A stretch of DNA of 64,000 nucleotides from Acorus gramineus (taxonomy: Eukaryota; Streptophyta; Magnoliopsida; Acorales; Acoraceae): assembly GCA_030737835.1 (NCBI GenBank), contig JAUJYN010000022.1, positions 960,712 to 1,024,711 on the forward strand, read 5' to 3'. Shown piece after piece: positions 10,435 through 22,700 of this stretch. The notes under the pieces were generated by a model. It worked only from the letters and a program-made list of their open reading frames with translations, was not told the origin of the DNA and did not search any database. The position numbers were made by a program, and so were the translations under genes. The first letter of the stretch is position 1. Each line of letters opens with the position of its first letter.

Positions 10435-11612
10435 CTAGGAAGGGAAAAGATGTGGATATGCGTCACGCATGGCGTCCTCGCGCTCCCAAGTGGCCTCGGC
10501 ACCTGAACGGTGCTGCCATCGCACCTTAACCAACTGGACGGTCTTGGTGCGGAGCCTCTTCTCGTGTCGGTCCAGGATCTCGATCGGCTGCTCCACGAAT
10601 GACAAGTCCGGCTCGAAGACGAGCGGCTCGAACAGAATAACGTGAGCAGGATCGTGGACGTAACGCCTCAGCTGTGAGACATGGAAGACGTCATGGGCTT
10701 GAACCAACTGTGGGGCAAGGCTATGCGATAGGCCACCTCTCCAATCCGCTCAAGGATGAGAAACGGCCCAATGTAACGCGGACTCAGCTTGCCCCGCACA
10801 CCGAAACGGAAGATGCCCTTCGTCGGGGACACCTTCAGGAAAACATGGTCACCAACCTCGAAGGCGAGCTCACGGCGACGACGATCGGCGTAGCTCTTCT
10901 GACGGCTCTGAGCGATCCGGATACGCTCACGAATCGTCTTGACCATCTCTGAGGTCTGGTGGATGATCTCTGGTCCCTCCAACTGGCGCTCTCTGACCTC
11001 GTCCCAACACAAGGGGGACCTGCAGCTGCGGCCATAGAGCGCTTCATATGGTGCCATCCGAATACTCGAGTGGTAGCTGTTGTAGGCAAACTCCACCAAC
11101 GGGAGATGCCTCTCCCAACTGCCCCCAAAGTCGAGAACGCAAGCTCGCAGCATGTCCTCCAGGGTCTGTATCGTCCTCTCTGACTGGCCGTCCGTCTGCG
11201 GATGAAATGCTGTACTGAAGTGGAGGTTCGTACCAAGGGCGTGCTGAAGGCTGCGCTAGAACCTCGAAGTAAACCTCGCGTCTCTATCAGAAATGATGCT
11301 GACGGGAGTGCCATGGAGACGAACAATCTCGGAGACAAACAACTGTGCCAGGGTGTCTAGAGAATCGGTGAGTCGAATGGGGAGGAAATGAGCGGACTTA
11401 GTCAGTCGGTCGACGATTACCCAGATGGCATCGCGACCCGAACGTGACCTCGACAAACCCGAAACGAAGTCCATGGTGATCTGCTCCCACTTCCACTGAG
11501 GAATCTCAATGGACTGCAGCTTCCCTGCAGGACGCTGATGTTCGACTTCACCTGCTGGCATACCAAGCAACGGGCAACGAAACGGCCAATATCCGCCTTC
11601 ATCCCGCGCCAC
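10435..11612 (-). pseudogene. Element C integrase with chromodomain-like C-terminus (frameshifted)
   Basis: It lies in three frames: 11612-11256, then about 11255-10668, then 10707-10435. The catalytic core is recognisable: TMDFVSG carries the first aspartate (about 11467), SDRDARF the second (about 11285) and TDGQSERT the glutamate (about 11190). Next come the GPFLILERIGEVAYR segment and, after a frameshift near 10706, a chromodomain-like tail with LVKVRWQHRSGAEATWERE and YPHLF. This tail order is known for plant chromoviruses and is thought to guide integration to heterochromatin. Frameshifts near 11260 and 10706 prevent a functional product. Confidence 0.85.
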
Positions 11613-12565
11613 CAGTAGCCACGACGAAGGCCCCTGTACATCTTCGTGCCACCAGGATGCACTGTGTACCTCGAACGATGGGCCTCGTCCAAGATCTTCT
11701 GCTTCAGCTCTGCGTCGTTAGGAATGCATACTCGACCTCTGAACCGCAGGATTCCGTCCTCGCGAATCTGGTAGTCCGGACGCTCGCCCCGGGCGACACC
11801 TTCAGAGAGGACTAGAAAGTGAGGATCCTGCCCCTGAGCCGTGCGGATCTCGTCGAGAAGAACGGGCTGCACCACTAGCCTGGCCAAAAAGCCACCCGCA
11901 GGTGTCTCTCGAACACTGATCCAGCAAGCGGCCTCCTCCAGAAGCCTCCAACGACGTACAGCCAAGTGGGCGGCCATGCCCAAGGGCTGCCTGCTGAGAG
12001 CATCGGCCACGACATTCGCCTTACCCGGATGGTAAGCGATGTCACAGTCATAGTCCTTCAGGAACTCGACCCAACGTCGCTGACGCATGTTGAGCTCCGG
12101 CTGGGACTGCAAGTAAGTCAGGCTCTTGTGATCCGTGAAGAGCTCGAACTCCTCGCCATAGAGGTAGTGCCTCCACATCTTCAGCGCAAAGATGATCGCT
12201 GCTAACTCCAAATCGTGGGTGGGGTAATTCTGCTCATGGGGCTTCAACTGACGCGACGCGTAAGCCACAACCTTACCGTACTGCATCAAGACGCAACCCA
12301 AACCCAGCCGCGATGCATCGGAGTAGACTGCGAATCCACCACTCCCAGACGGAATGGTAAGAACTGGCGCTGAGGTGAGTCTGCGCTTCAACTCCAGGAA
12401 GCTCTCCTCGCAAGATGGGGACCACTCGAACCGGACATCCTTCCGTGTGAGGCGGGTCAGAGGCACGGCTATCTTCGAGAAACCCTCAACAAACCTCCGA
12501 TAATAACCCGCCAAACCCAGGAAGCTTCGAATCTCGGTGGGGTGGGGTTCGACGGTCCCCGCCAA
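11417..12565 (-). pseudogene. Element C end of reverse transcriptase, RNase H and integrase zinc-binding domain
   Basis: One open stretch of 382 codons. It starts in the connection region ([20 protein letters not shown]), continues through RNase H (VYSDASRLGLGCVLMQ near 12310-12330, HDLELAAIIFALKMWRHYL, LFTDHKSLTYL) and into the integrase HHCC zinc domain (H and H in [12 protein letters not shown] and C in CLVCQQVK, about 11550-11690). It diverges after about 11540, where a frameshift moves the integrase core into the next frame. The RNase H acidic residues appear present. Confidence 0.88.
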
Positions 12566-13721
12566 TTCAACACGGTGAGCGTCTTGTTCGGGTCCACAGA
12601 TATACCCTCACCAGGAATCACGTGGCCTAGAAAGGCCATACGCTCCAACCAGAACTCGCACTTACTGAACTTGGTGAACAACTGATGTCGGGCCAAAGTC
12701 TTCAAGACAGTGTGGAGATGGTGAGCGTGCTCCTCAAGACTCCTCGAGTACACCAGAATATCATCGATGAAGACTACCACGAAGGAGTCGAGGAAGGGCC
12801 GAAACACCCGGTTCATCAGATCCATGAAGGCCGCCGGCGCATTCGTCAACCCAAACGGCAGTACTCGGAACTCGTAGTGCCCATAACGGTACGAAAGGCC
12901 GTCTTCGGAACATCCGACTCCTGGATCTTCAGCTGATAGTAGCCCGAATGGAGATCGATCTTTGAAAAGACACGTGCTCCCTGGAGCTGGTCAAACAGAT
13001 CGTCAATCCGCGGCAAGGGGTACTTGTTCTTCACGGTCCGCTTGTTCAGCTGCCTGTAATCAATACAAAGACGCAGCGAACCGTCCTTCTTCTGAACGAA
13101 TAAAATAGGGGCTCCCCACGGAGAGACACTCGGACGTGCGAAGCCCTTCTCGAGCAACTCCTCCAGCTGCTCCTTGAGCACCTTCAGCTCTGCTGGGGCC
13201 ATCCGGTACGGAGCTCTCAAAATTGGCTCGGTCCCCGGAATTAGATTAATCTCAAACTCGATCGCGCGATCCGGTGGTAGACTTGGAAAATCATTGGGAA
13301 AAACCTCTAGATATTCTGCCACGACCGGAGTCTGACTGATATCTGCCCGCAGTGGTGCATCCTCCTCAGCAATGTACGCCAGAAAACCCTCACATCCTCC
13401 CTGAAGGAGTCTCCACGCCTGGATGGTAGACACGAACCCCAAAGGGGCTATGTCCCGATCGCCCACGAACTGGAAAGATCTCCGACCAGGGATGTGGAAA
13501 GACATCGACTTCGCAAAACAGTCGATACTGGCGTGGCTAGCTGAGAGCCAATCCATTCCCAGGATGGCATCGAAGTCCGTCATGGCGAGCTCTACCAACT
13601 CTAATGGAAACTCATGCTCTGCAATCGCCACGGTACACCCCCGGTAAACAGAACGGAGGAGAATACGGTCTCCGACGGGCAATGATATCTCCAGCATAAC
13701 ATCAAGAGGGGCGGACACCAC
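12469..13721 (-). pseudogene. Element C protease end and reverse transcriptase
   Basis: Two frames cover this segment. 13721-12846 carries the end of the protease ([18 protein letters not shown]), a linker, and reverse transcriptase motifs including [20 protein letters not shown] and [14 protein letters not shown] one-base shift near 12885 moves translation to 12849-12469, with [14 protein letters not shown] and the catalytic FIDD at 12760-12771. Another shift lies near 12540. The catalytic aspartates are kept; the copy is inactivated by frameshifts, not by loss of motifs. Confidence 0.88.
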
Positions 13722-13791
13722 GCCATCCGTCTCGCGAAAACGGGGGACACGAACGAGCGCGTGGCTCCGGAATCAAATAGCACATATGCAG
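13601..13791 (-). pseudogene. Element C protease active-site segment, cut by element A
   Basis: The minus strand encodes [19 protein letters not shown], the aspartic-protease active site (DSG at about 13767-13775) of a Ty3/gypsy polyprotein. The frame shifts near 13720 into the next segment. Upstream it is interrupted at 13791 by L4. The preceding residues are found at 22706-22760 beyond element A, in the same frame once one TSD copy is discounted. Confidence 0.85.
13787..13791. other. Target-site duplication TGCAG, left copy (element A)
   Basis: TGCAG immediately precedes L4 and recurs at 22701-22705 immediately after L5. A 5-bp duplication is the usual product of Ty3/gypsy integrase. Confidence 0.9.
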
Positions 13792-16740
13792 TGTCACGCC
13801 CCGGGCGTCCCTGGGACGCGGCAAGTGTATATATGATATCAACAGTCTAAACAGAAGGTCAAAACATACCCTAAACAACATCAATATGAAAGCACTAAGC
13901 TGACAGGATATATACACAAATAGCGGAAGCTAAAAGACTGAGTCTGTAATTCAAAAACATATTACAGACTCGATACATAATCAACTGTCCTGTGAGAGCA
14001 AATATATATACAACGACATCCAAATATAATACGACCCGTGCCCAAGCACGGAATATAATACATACAATAAAAAGGAATGCTTATAGCCTCTGATACTCGC
14101 GGGACGTGGCGCTACTCCGCTACTGATGATGTCCCTCGGGAAGCTCCTCCTTCAGATCCGACTCAGACAACACTGGAGAATAATATATGCGAGGGGTGAG
14201 CCACACGCTCAGTGAATAGCACAACTCATGCATCACAATTTATATTAACCACAATTTTATTATTCACGCCTCAAAGTGGCAGGAACTACACAAATCCAGT
14301 GGGTCGCTACATCGCCGACCCACCACACCCTCACCCTCACCCCTCAATAGGTGACATAGGATATTGGGACTTACTAGGCTGATAATCATCAATACACAAA
14401 TCCAGTGGGTCGCTACATCGCCGACCCACCACACCCTCACCCTCACCCCTCAATAGGTGACATAGGATATTGGGACTGACTAGGCTGTTGGTCACCCTTG
14501 GTCCACCGATAGTCTCTCCTCCACTCCCACATTCAGCACAGTCCGTCCCAAATCAGGAGGTGCCTACTGATGGGAGCCCTCCACGGGACGGCCTTTCAAA
14601 TGCTGGGGCAGTCTCTACACAAATCCAATGAAGGGAACATAACAGCCTATCCATACGCATATGATCCACTCGGATCCGCCGACAACACATCTCAACAACT
14701 CTAATGTCTTGAATTCTTCAGAATTCCTCCAGGGCGCATAACCAAGATGCGGGGAACAGATATTACAATATTATCGGGAAAAGAAACCTTGGGAGGGCAG
14801 CATGAGGTCCCGATATAGGACATCCCGACAACCAAACAAGGAACACGGAGTACCCTAGCCCGGGTCTCAATGTTGACCCCGCAAGGCCCCTTAATATTCC
14901 CTAAGGCATGCTAAAATACCATAAGTTCGCATTTAATTTAATAAATTAAACTAATAGGACGCATGCATAGGTCGAGGCTTTCCTAGCATGATAACAAGGT
15001 GACAGGATGCATGGCTCTTACACATATCCTAAGGGTGCAAGTCCCTAACATACAAGGTCTAGGGTGGCATGCATACTACATACTTATCATGCTTGCACAG
15101 ATTTACAAGTCAATATAAAACTATGGTGCCCCAGGGGAGGACGGTATATGCCCAAATGCATATAACGCCTCCCTACTGGGTTGGATTGTCCCACTCACCA
15201 ATACCCGGGTCGTCGCTTGATCGTCCGTCAAGATCTGCAAGACAGGTATTTAACACGGTGAGTAAAATACACAAATACATACAAAAATACACTAAAATAC
15301 CCAACACTCGGACAAACGTACATACGGCCCGTACGTACGCGAGTCCGAGCACCCCGACACACTCCCGAACCCCCCGGGCAGCCATACGCACGGCCACCCG
15401 CACGTGCACGCACGAATTGGCACGCACGCACGCACCCCGGCACCATCGGCGCACTGCCGCGCTCCTGCCAGCGCGCCCAGACGTGCTGCCGCACGCACAC
15501 ACACGATCGCGCGCGCCCGCGTGCACCGGGCGTCCAGCCCGCGCCCCACGCGCACACACGCGCGCACTGGTCCCCAGCTCAGCGCCTAGGCGCATGCCCA
15601 GGCGCCCTGCACCGCACCCAAGCGCAGTGCCCAGGCGCCCTGCCCGCGCGCATGCACGCTCGCGCGCACGCCCGCGCTCGCCAGTGCGCACTCCCGCGCG
15701 CACCCCCGCTCGCACCCAGCTCGCGCCTGCACCCGCTCGCACGCTTGCGCGCGCGCTCCTGCGCGCCGCGGGCACCCAGCGCGCGCCCAAGCCATTCTAA
15801 CCTCATTTTAACCCCTCCCAACCTCTCACACACCCCCAAACACCTCTACCTAGCATGCATGACTTTCCCACAACCCCCCTTAAGCCAAGAAAACCAAGAA
15901 AAAGGAGGGGAGGAGCTCACCTTGGGAGGGAAAAGAAAGGGAGAGGTTCGGGGGCCCTTCGCGCACCGAAACGCCGCCACCGGAACCACCACCACCACCA
16001 CCTCCACTCAGCCTCCTCCGCCTCCTCATGGCAGCAAAACAGGGGGGGGGAGAACATGCAAAAAGGGAGCTTGATATAGAGGGGAGAACAACAAACAACA
16101 CACAAACACAAAGATCCACCACCACTAGCACCTCCACCTTCTCTTCTCATTGAATCATTTTATCAAACACCTAGGGGGAGGGGTTTGAAAAGAGAGGAGA
16201 GACCAGAAGAGGCTGGTCGTGGAAGTGAGAGGGAGAGAGGGAGAGAGAGCCTTTTTAGCACACAAATATCTAAAGGGGAAAAGACCTAGTCGCCCTTCGA
16301 CTAGAAATTCTGCGCAAGCTTCACTGAAACAGCCATAACTTCCCCGATACAGCTCCGAATTGCTTGATTCCAAGACCGATGGAAAGCTACGAAGATTATC
16401 TACAACTTTCATGTTCATGGCAAGATCAGATAATCTCTCCAGCTAATCCGAAATTAGAGCTAAACATGGAACAGGGCTGCTGCCAGAATTTCCATCCCCG
16501 GGGTATACTTGGAAAAATACCCATAACTTTTACTACAAGAATCCAGTTGGTCTAATTCCACTTCTGTGCGAAAGCTAACTCAAAACTGGACATCTTATAA
16601 TAAAATCATAATTAAACCTCTTCATCTTGGATTTTAACAAAATCAAATCCAAATACCAAATCAGGAATACATAACTTAGAGAAAAAAAATTATGTACCCA
16701 AATCTTCAAACAGAGCGCTCCAAATGACACAGACACAACA
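13792..16740 (-). mobile_element. LTR copy L4: 3' LTR of element A (U3 type 1, alpha type)
   Basis: 2949 bp, from TGTCACGCCCCGGGCG to CAGACACAACA. It contains a 106-bp tandem duplication near 14288-14500 (including the CCCACCACACCCTCACCC run), which L5 also has. It holds a CpG-rich tract (about 15330-15790), paired GAATTC sites (14711-14726) and candidate splice sites at 15920 and 15235. A polypurine tract follows on its right side, so this is the 3' LTR. Confidence 0.9.
14288..14500 (-). repeat. 106-bp tandem duplication inside LTR L4
   Basis: The block beginning ACACAAATCCAGTGGGTCGC occurs at 14288 and again at 14394. The same duplication is in L5 (about 20883 and 20989). It contains the C-rich strand of a G-quadruplex-type motif, so the motif is doubled. 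Sharing it supports L4 and L5 being a pair. Confidence 0.85.
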
Positions 16741-16765
16741 TTCTTCCCCCTTAGGAAATTTAGTC
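16741..16765 (-). other. Polypurine tract of element A
   Basis: On the minus strand it contains CCTAAGGGGGAAGAA directly before the LTR start TGTTGTGTCTGTG. It resembles the tract at 2628-2647 and places L4 as the 3' LTR. Confidence 0.85.
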
Positions 16766-18779
16766 CTCGAAATTTAAGGAAACCCAAAAGGGAAGACCAA
16801 AAGTATCATGCATAGACCTTTGCTGCCAAGTGGTCTTCGCACCGGACTGGCGCTACTAACACGCTATAATCAAAGGAACGGTCTTAGCGTGGAGCCTCTT
16901 CTCATGCTTGTCCCTGACCTCGATCCACTGCTCCACGAATGACAAATCCACCTCGAGGATGAGGCGGTCGAACAGAAAGACTGTCGTTGGGCATGAACCA
17001 GCAGTGGGGGAAAGGCTACATGATAAGCCACCTCCCCAATCCACTCAATGACGAGAAAAGGTCCCATTAAAGAGCAAACTCAGCTTGCCCCGAACGTCGA
17101 AACAGAGGGTGCCCCTAAACCAGGACACCTTCTGAAAATATGGTCGCCAAAACCCAAAGGTAAGCCCCTGGCAACGATGACCTGGGTAGCCCTGTCGGTT
17201 CTGGGAGGTGCAGATATACACACGAACCAACCCGGCCACCGCAAGGTCAAACAACTAACTTATGGCCCCTCCAACTGGCGCTCCACAACCGTCCCAACAC
17301 AAGGGAGGTATGAAACTGCGCCTGTAGAGTGCCCTTCACAGATCCATCTGGGTGCTCGAATGGCAGTCGCTTGCAGGCATACCCCAACAAATGGGTGGTG
17401 CCTCACCCAACTGCCCTCATCATCGAGCACGCAGGCACATAGCATGTCCTCCAAGGTCCGAATCGTCCTCATTGACTGGCTGTCCATCGGCGATGAAACG
17501 CTATACTTAAATGGAGGCTCGCGCCAAAGGCTGCGCCACAACCTCAAAGTAACCCTCGCGTCTCAACCGAAAATAGCGCCGACTGGAGTGCCATGAAGAC
17601 GAACAATCGCGAAGGTGAAAACCCACGTCAAGGCGTCCAGAGACTCAATCAGTCTGATAGGGAGGGAAGCACGGACTTAGTCAGTCGGTCAATGATCACC
17701 TAGACGGCGTCGTGACCCGAACGTGACATTAACGAGTCTGCAACAATCCCTGATAACCCACTCCCACGTCCACTGAGGAATCTCGATGGACTGACGCTTT
17801 CCACGCGATGATGATTCTCGAACTTTGCCTGAGGGCATGCCAACCTGGGGAAACAAGGTCACCCACATCACCTTATCATCACACCACAGCAAACTCAACA
17901 AAGACTACCCCAAAGTAGTCCTCGGAAACCCAATAAAACTTTTGAGATCCACGAAGGCATCCGGCGCATTCGTCAACCCCGACGGCAGTACTTAAAACTC
18001 GTAGTGCCTGAACGGTCACGAAAGGCCATCTACGGGATGTCCAACTCTCGGATCTCCACTTGTGGTACCCTTGTGCGAAGATCGATCTAACAGCAGACAC
18101 TCGCTCTCAGAGCTGGTCAAATAGATCATCGATTCGCGGCAAAGGTAATTGATCTTCAACCTCCACGGGGAGATCAAAACAACACCACGAACAATTAAGT
18201 TCAGATTCTGCTCCTCGAGCATGGCTGGCGCTCATGATAACACTTACACACTAGGTAAGCCGCTCAACCGCACTTAATCCACAAGACACGCATTAAGGGG
18301 TCGTCGAATCTCGACAATGCCTATGCGGCGTCATCCATCTGATAGGCGGTTGAGTCCCATCACGAACGCTAGCATCGTGTCTCCTTATTCGCGACCAATG
18401 TGGGGCAAACGCGACAGTATCCACAACTGTGCTTACATGCCGCCAGAGATAGGCCGCTCATCACAACCATTGGAACTCCGGCATCCTGCACTCCATGGGC
18501 AGATTCATCACGGGGAGTCCACGCTCTCGTCATCATTTAGCAGCACTCTCCCGGTGTGGCCTCTACCTGGTAGCCTCCCAAGCCCGCTATCTCTGCCATA
18601 TGGGCGCACCACAAGCATAGGATCTGGGAGCACCTCACAGGGCTCTGGCCTCAACCGGGCAGCTACAACACACAATGATTTATCGAAGCGACTCCAGATG
18701 CCACTATGGAACCCTGTCCACTAGCGATCGCCCACTGAGCTGCAATAGGACGCACCCAATCCCGATCGTACGCATCACC
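16766..18779 (-). pseudogene. Element A degenerate pol (chromodomain tail, integrase, RT core)
   Basis: Recognisable pieces in plus-strand order are a chromodomain-like tail (about 16860-16990, LSFVEQWIEVRDKHEKR), a GPFLVIEWIGEVAYHVA stretch (about 17000-17067), scattered integrase similarity to about 17880, then an abrupt switch to reverse-transcriptase-core similarity (about 17890-18180). From about 18200 to 18779 I recognise no domain. The same sequence recurs at 6206-7796, so this decayed form was copied more than once and is a non-autonomous subfamily, not a single dead copy. Confidence 0.65.
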
Positions 18780-19140
18780 ACACCCAACCGCGATGCATCG
18801 GAGCAAACTGCGAACCCACCCCTCCCAGACGGAAGGGTAAGAACTGGCGCTGAGGTGAGCCTTCGCTTAAACTCCAGGAAGCTCTCCTCGCAAGACGGGG
18901 ACCATTCGAACCGGACATCCTTCCGAGCGAGGCGGTTAGGAGGTACAGCTATCTTCGAGAAACCCTCGACAAACCTCCTGCAATGACCCGCCAAGCCCAG
19001 GAAGCTCCGAATCTCAGTGGGGTTCGACGGTCGACGCCAATTTGACACGGCGAGCATCTTGTCCGGGTCCACAGATATGCCCTCGCCGAAAATCACGTGG
19101 CCCAGAAAGGCCATACGCTCCAACCAAAACTCGCACTTAA
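18780..19140 (-). pseudogene. Element A fragment: RNase H start and RT connection region
   Basis: The minus strand from 19123 encodes [20 protein letters not shown], the [17 protein letters not shown] stretch and [15 protein letters not shown]. It is much less decayed than the flanking pol and close to 12300-12660 of element C and to 28121-28460. It ends at CGCACTTAATCCACC, the same breakpoint sequence as at 28455-28466. It probably came from a different and younger donor than 16766-18779. Confidence 0.75.
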
Positions 19141-19860
19141 TCCACCATCAATTTGATGCTTCTAAGGTATTCCTTGACTGGGAAAAAGAAACCTCGGAAG
19201 AGCACCATGAGGTCCCGATATAGGATACCCCGACAACCAAACAAGGAACACGGAGTACCCTAGCCCGGGTCTCAACGCTGACCTCACATGGCCCCTTAAA
19301 CCAGAAAAGGAACACTAGAAGAAGACATCACCCTTAAAGAACACTACTAACCCCACTGGATCATCTACATCTAGATAATCACCCATCGATATCCTTCAAC
19401 ATCCATCACAAGACCGGACCCAACATCTTTGGGAACGGTCGAACAACAATTGGGTCACGAGGCGACGCGTCTTCGCCTCATCCACACCCTCACTCCTGAA
19501 AGGAGACATCTTGGGACTTGGGAGAGACTTAGACTGCTCTACACCCCTGGTCCACCGGTAGCCTCTCCTCCACACCGTAGGCCGCCTGGTCCGCTCCCAC
19601 AATTCAGCACAGTCCGAACCCAAATCAGGAGGTGCCTACTGATGGGAGCCCTCTGTCAGGAAGGCCTGTCTAACGCTGAGGAGTCCCTACACGGATCCAA
19701 CGAAGGGGAGAACGATTCCACGCTCGCGACATCATTCATTAATCCTCTTCCGGGTAGCCTCTACCTGGCATACTCCCACGATCAGTACCCCTCCGACTGC
19801 ATCGGTGGTACCTACGGATGGGAACTCTCTGCCAGGACAGCTACAACCCGGCCTCCTCAA
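19141..19860 (-). repeat. LTR-derived filler between pol and gag of element A
   Basis: 19150-19290 matches an alpha-type LTR segment (compare 14770-14890 and 29885-30020). 19330-19850 matches a beta-type LTR segment (compare 63100-63480 and 26100-26530). These pieces replace most of gag and the protease, and no coding potential is recognisable. The mixture indicates template switching or repair between different LTR types. Confidence 0.65.
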
Positions 19861-20340
19861 CTCGAACAACCACTCTCGATACTCGCGCTGCAGCCTCTAG
19901 CTCCACTTCCCACACCAGGGGATCCCGAGCTCTCTCCGCTGGAATCACCACGGGGACTGGGGGTACGTCTGGTACCACAGGCGGATCTGCCACCAAGGGG
20001 ACCTGTGGAACTGCATCACGGGCCGCCCTCAGCTCCTGAATCTCTCCAGCCTGCTCAGCCAACACTCTAGCCTAGGCCTCCAGTGCCCTCGTCTGAGTCT
20101 CCACCAAATCCGCTATCCGAGCGAACGCACGTTTCCATGCGGGAGGCTCCTGCGCCGATCCTGGCCTCACAGCCGTGGACTCTCCAGTAGCATCCTCGCC
20201 TCTGGTAGGTCCGAAAACCTCCAAAGGTCGAGAGGGACCATGTCCGCGCCGTCCTCTGAGGAGGCATATCAGCAACCCAAGAAAACCAGACACTAGGATC
20301 AGAATACTCATATAGAAATCCTAGGACTCATCTCTACAAA
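19861..20340 (-). pseudogene. Element A gag N-terminal remnant
   Basis: The minus strand carries the gag start region also seen at 28456-28950 and 23812-24141. The shared stretches are GRRGHGPSRPLEV, SAQEPPAWKRAFARI, LVETQTRALEA, and VPLVADPPVVPDVPPVP. A stop and a shift interrupt it. The central gag domain and zinc knuckle are missing, so no capsid function is possible. It lies about 100 bp downstream of the PBS, the normal place for gag. Confidence 0.75.
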
Positions 20341-20362
20341 AAGAAGACCATTGGCTCTGACA

Positions 20363-20381
20363 GGACCAGGCTCTGATACCA
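20363..20381 (-). other. PBS of element A, complementary to initiator tRNA-Met
   Basis: On the minus strand it reads TGGTATCAGAGCCTGGTCC, five bases after the LTR end. The first 12 bases match the reverse complement of the 3' end of plant initiator tRNA-Met. The same PBS precedes L6 (24231-24249), L7 (24876-24894) and L9 (29047-29065). Confidence 0.9.
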
Positions 20382-20386
20382 ACTTT

Positions 20387-22700
20387 TGTCACGCCCCGGG
20401 CGTCCCCGGGACGCGGCAAGTGTATATATGATATCAGCAGTCTAAACAGGAGGTCAATAACATACCCTAAACAACATCAATATGACAACGCAGACAGGAT
20501 ATATACACAAATAGCGAAAGCTAAAAGACTGAGCCTGTAATTCAAAAACATATTACAGACTCGATACATAATCAACTGTCCTGTGAGAGCCAATATATAT
20601 ACAACGACATCCAAATATAATACAACCGCGTGCCCAAGCACGGAATATAATACATACAATCAAAAAGGGATGCTGATAGCCTCTGATACTCGCGGGACGT
20701 GGCGCTACTCCGCTACTGATGAAGTCCCTCGGGGAGCTCCTCCTTCAGATCCGACTCAGACAACACTGGAGAATAATATATGCGAGGGGTGAGCCACACG
20801 CTCAGTGAATAGCACAACCCATGCATCACAATTTATATTAACCACAATTTTATTATTCACGCATCAAAGTGGCAGGAACTACACAAATCCAGTGGGTCGC
20901 TACATCGCCGACCCACCACACCCTCACCCTCACCCCTCAATAGGTGACATAGGATATTGGGACTTACTAAGCTGATAATCATCATCACACAAATCCAGTG
21001 GGTCGCTACAACGCCGACCCACCACACCTTCACCCTCAGCCCTCAATAGGTGACATAGGATATTGGGACTGACTAGGCTGTTGGTCACCCTTGGTCCACC
21101 GATAGTCTCTCCTCCACTCCGTAGGTCGCTTGGCCACTCCCACATTCAGCACAGTCCGTCCCAAATCAGAAGGTGCCTACTGATGGGAGCCCTCTCACGG
21201 GACGGCCTTTCCAACGCTGGGGCAGTCTCTACACGGATCCAACGAAGGGAACAGAACAGCCTATCCATACGCATATGATCCACTCGGATCCGCTGACAAC
21301 ACATCTCAACAACTCTAATGTCTTGAATTCTTCAGAATTCCTCCAGGGCGCATAACCAAGATGCGGGGAACAGATATTACAATATTATCGGGAAAAGAAA
21401 CCTTGGGAGGGCACCATGAGGTCCCGATATAGGACATCCCGACAACCAAACAAGGAACACGGAGTACCCTAGCCCGGGTCTCAATGTTGACCTCGCAAGG
21501 CCCCTTAATATTCCCTAAGGCATGCTAAAATACCACAAGTTTGCATTTAATTTAATAAATTAAACTAATAGGACGCATGCATAGGTCGAGGCTTTCCTAG
21601 CATGATAACAAGGTGACAGGATGCATGGCTCTTACACCTATCCTAAGGGTGCAAGTCCCTAACATACAAGGTGTAGGGTGGCATGCATACTACATACTTA
21701 TCATGCTTGCACAGATTTACAAGTCAATATAAAACTATGGTGCCCCAGGGGAGGACGGTATACGCCCAAGTGCATATAGCGCCTCCCTACTGGGTTGGAT
21801 TGTCCCACTCACCAATACCCGGGTCGTCGCGTGACCGTCTGTCAAGAACAGCAAGACAGGTATTTAACACGGTGAGTAAAATACACAAATACATACAAAA
21901 ATACACTAAAATACCCAACACTCGGACAAACGTACATACGGCCCGTACGCCGCCACCGGAACCACCACCACCACCACCTCCACTCAGCCTCCTCATGGCA
22001 GCAAAACAGGGGGGGGGGAACATGCAAAAAGGGAGCTTGATATGGAGGGGAGAACAACAAACAACACACAAACACAAAGATCCACCACCACTAGCACCTC
22101 CACCTTCTCTTCTTCTCATTGAATCATTTTATCAAACACCTAGGGGGAGGGGTTTGAAAAGAGAGGAGAGACCAGAAGAGGCTGGTCGTGGAAATGAGAG
22201 GGAGAGAGAGAGAGAGAGCCTTTTTAGCACACAAATATCTAAAGGGGAAAAGACCCCCTTCGACTAGAAATTCCGCGCAAGCTTCACTGGAACAGCCATA
22301 ACTTCCTCGATACAGCTCGAATTGCTTGATTCTAAGACCGATGGAAAGATAAGAAGATTATCTACAACTTTCGTGTCATGGCAAGATCAGATAATCTCCC
22401 AGCTAATCCGAAATTAGAGCTAAACGTGGAACAGGGCTGCTGCCAGAATTTCCATCCCCGGGGTATACTTGGAAAAATACCCATAACTTTTACTACAAGA
22501 ATCCAGTTGGTCTAATTCCACTTCTGTGCGAAAGCTAACTCAAAACTGGACATCTCATAATAAAATCATAATTAAACCTCTTATCTTAGATTTTAACAAA
22601 ATCAAATCCAAATACCAAATCAGGAATACACAACTTAGAGAAAAAAAAATTATGTACCCAAATCTTCAAACAGAGCGCTCCAAATGACACAGACACAACA
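20387..22700 (-). mobile_element. LTR copy L5: 5' LTR of element A, with the CpG-rich tract deleted
   Basis: 2314 bp, closely matching L4 but about 635 bp shorter. Relative to L4, bases equivalent to about 15336-15970 are missing at a join reading CCGTACGCCGCC, with ACG microhomology. The loss removes the CpG tract and the donor-like site. The acceptor-like site is also altered (21845-21856). The 106-bp duplication is kept. Confidence 0.88.

Larger units (their letters stand above)
13792..22700 (-). mobile_element. Element A: complete but degenerate chromovirus nested in element C
   Basis: It is 8909 bp, bounded by LTRs L4 (3') and L5 (5') and the TGCAG duplications. Read on the minus strand the order is L5, PBS (20363-20381), gag remnant, LTR-derived filler, RNase H and RT fragment (18780-19140), degenerate RT core, integrase and chromodomain scraps, polypurine tract, L4. 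The pol order is abnormal because the RNase H and RT-connection piece sits upstream of the RT core. It could only have moved with proteins supplied in trans. Confidence 0.85.

Noticed and set aside
20363..20381. A tRNA-Met gene fragment (CTCTGATACCA)
   Set aside because: Only the 3' end matches and it lies five bases from an LTR, as do three others; it is a PBS.
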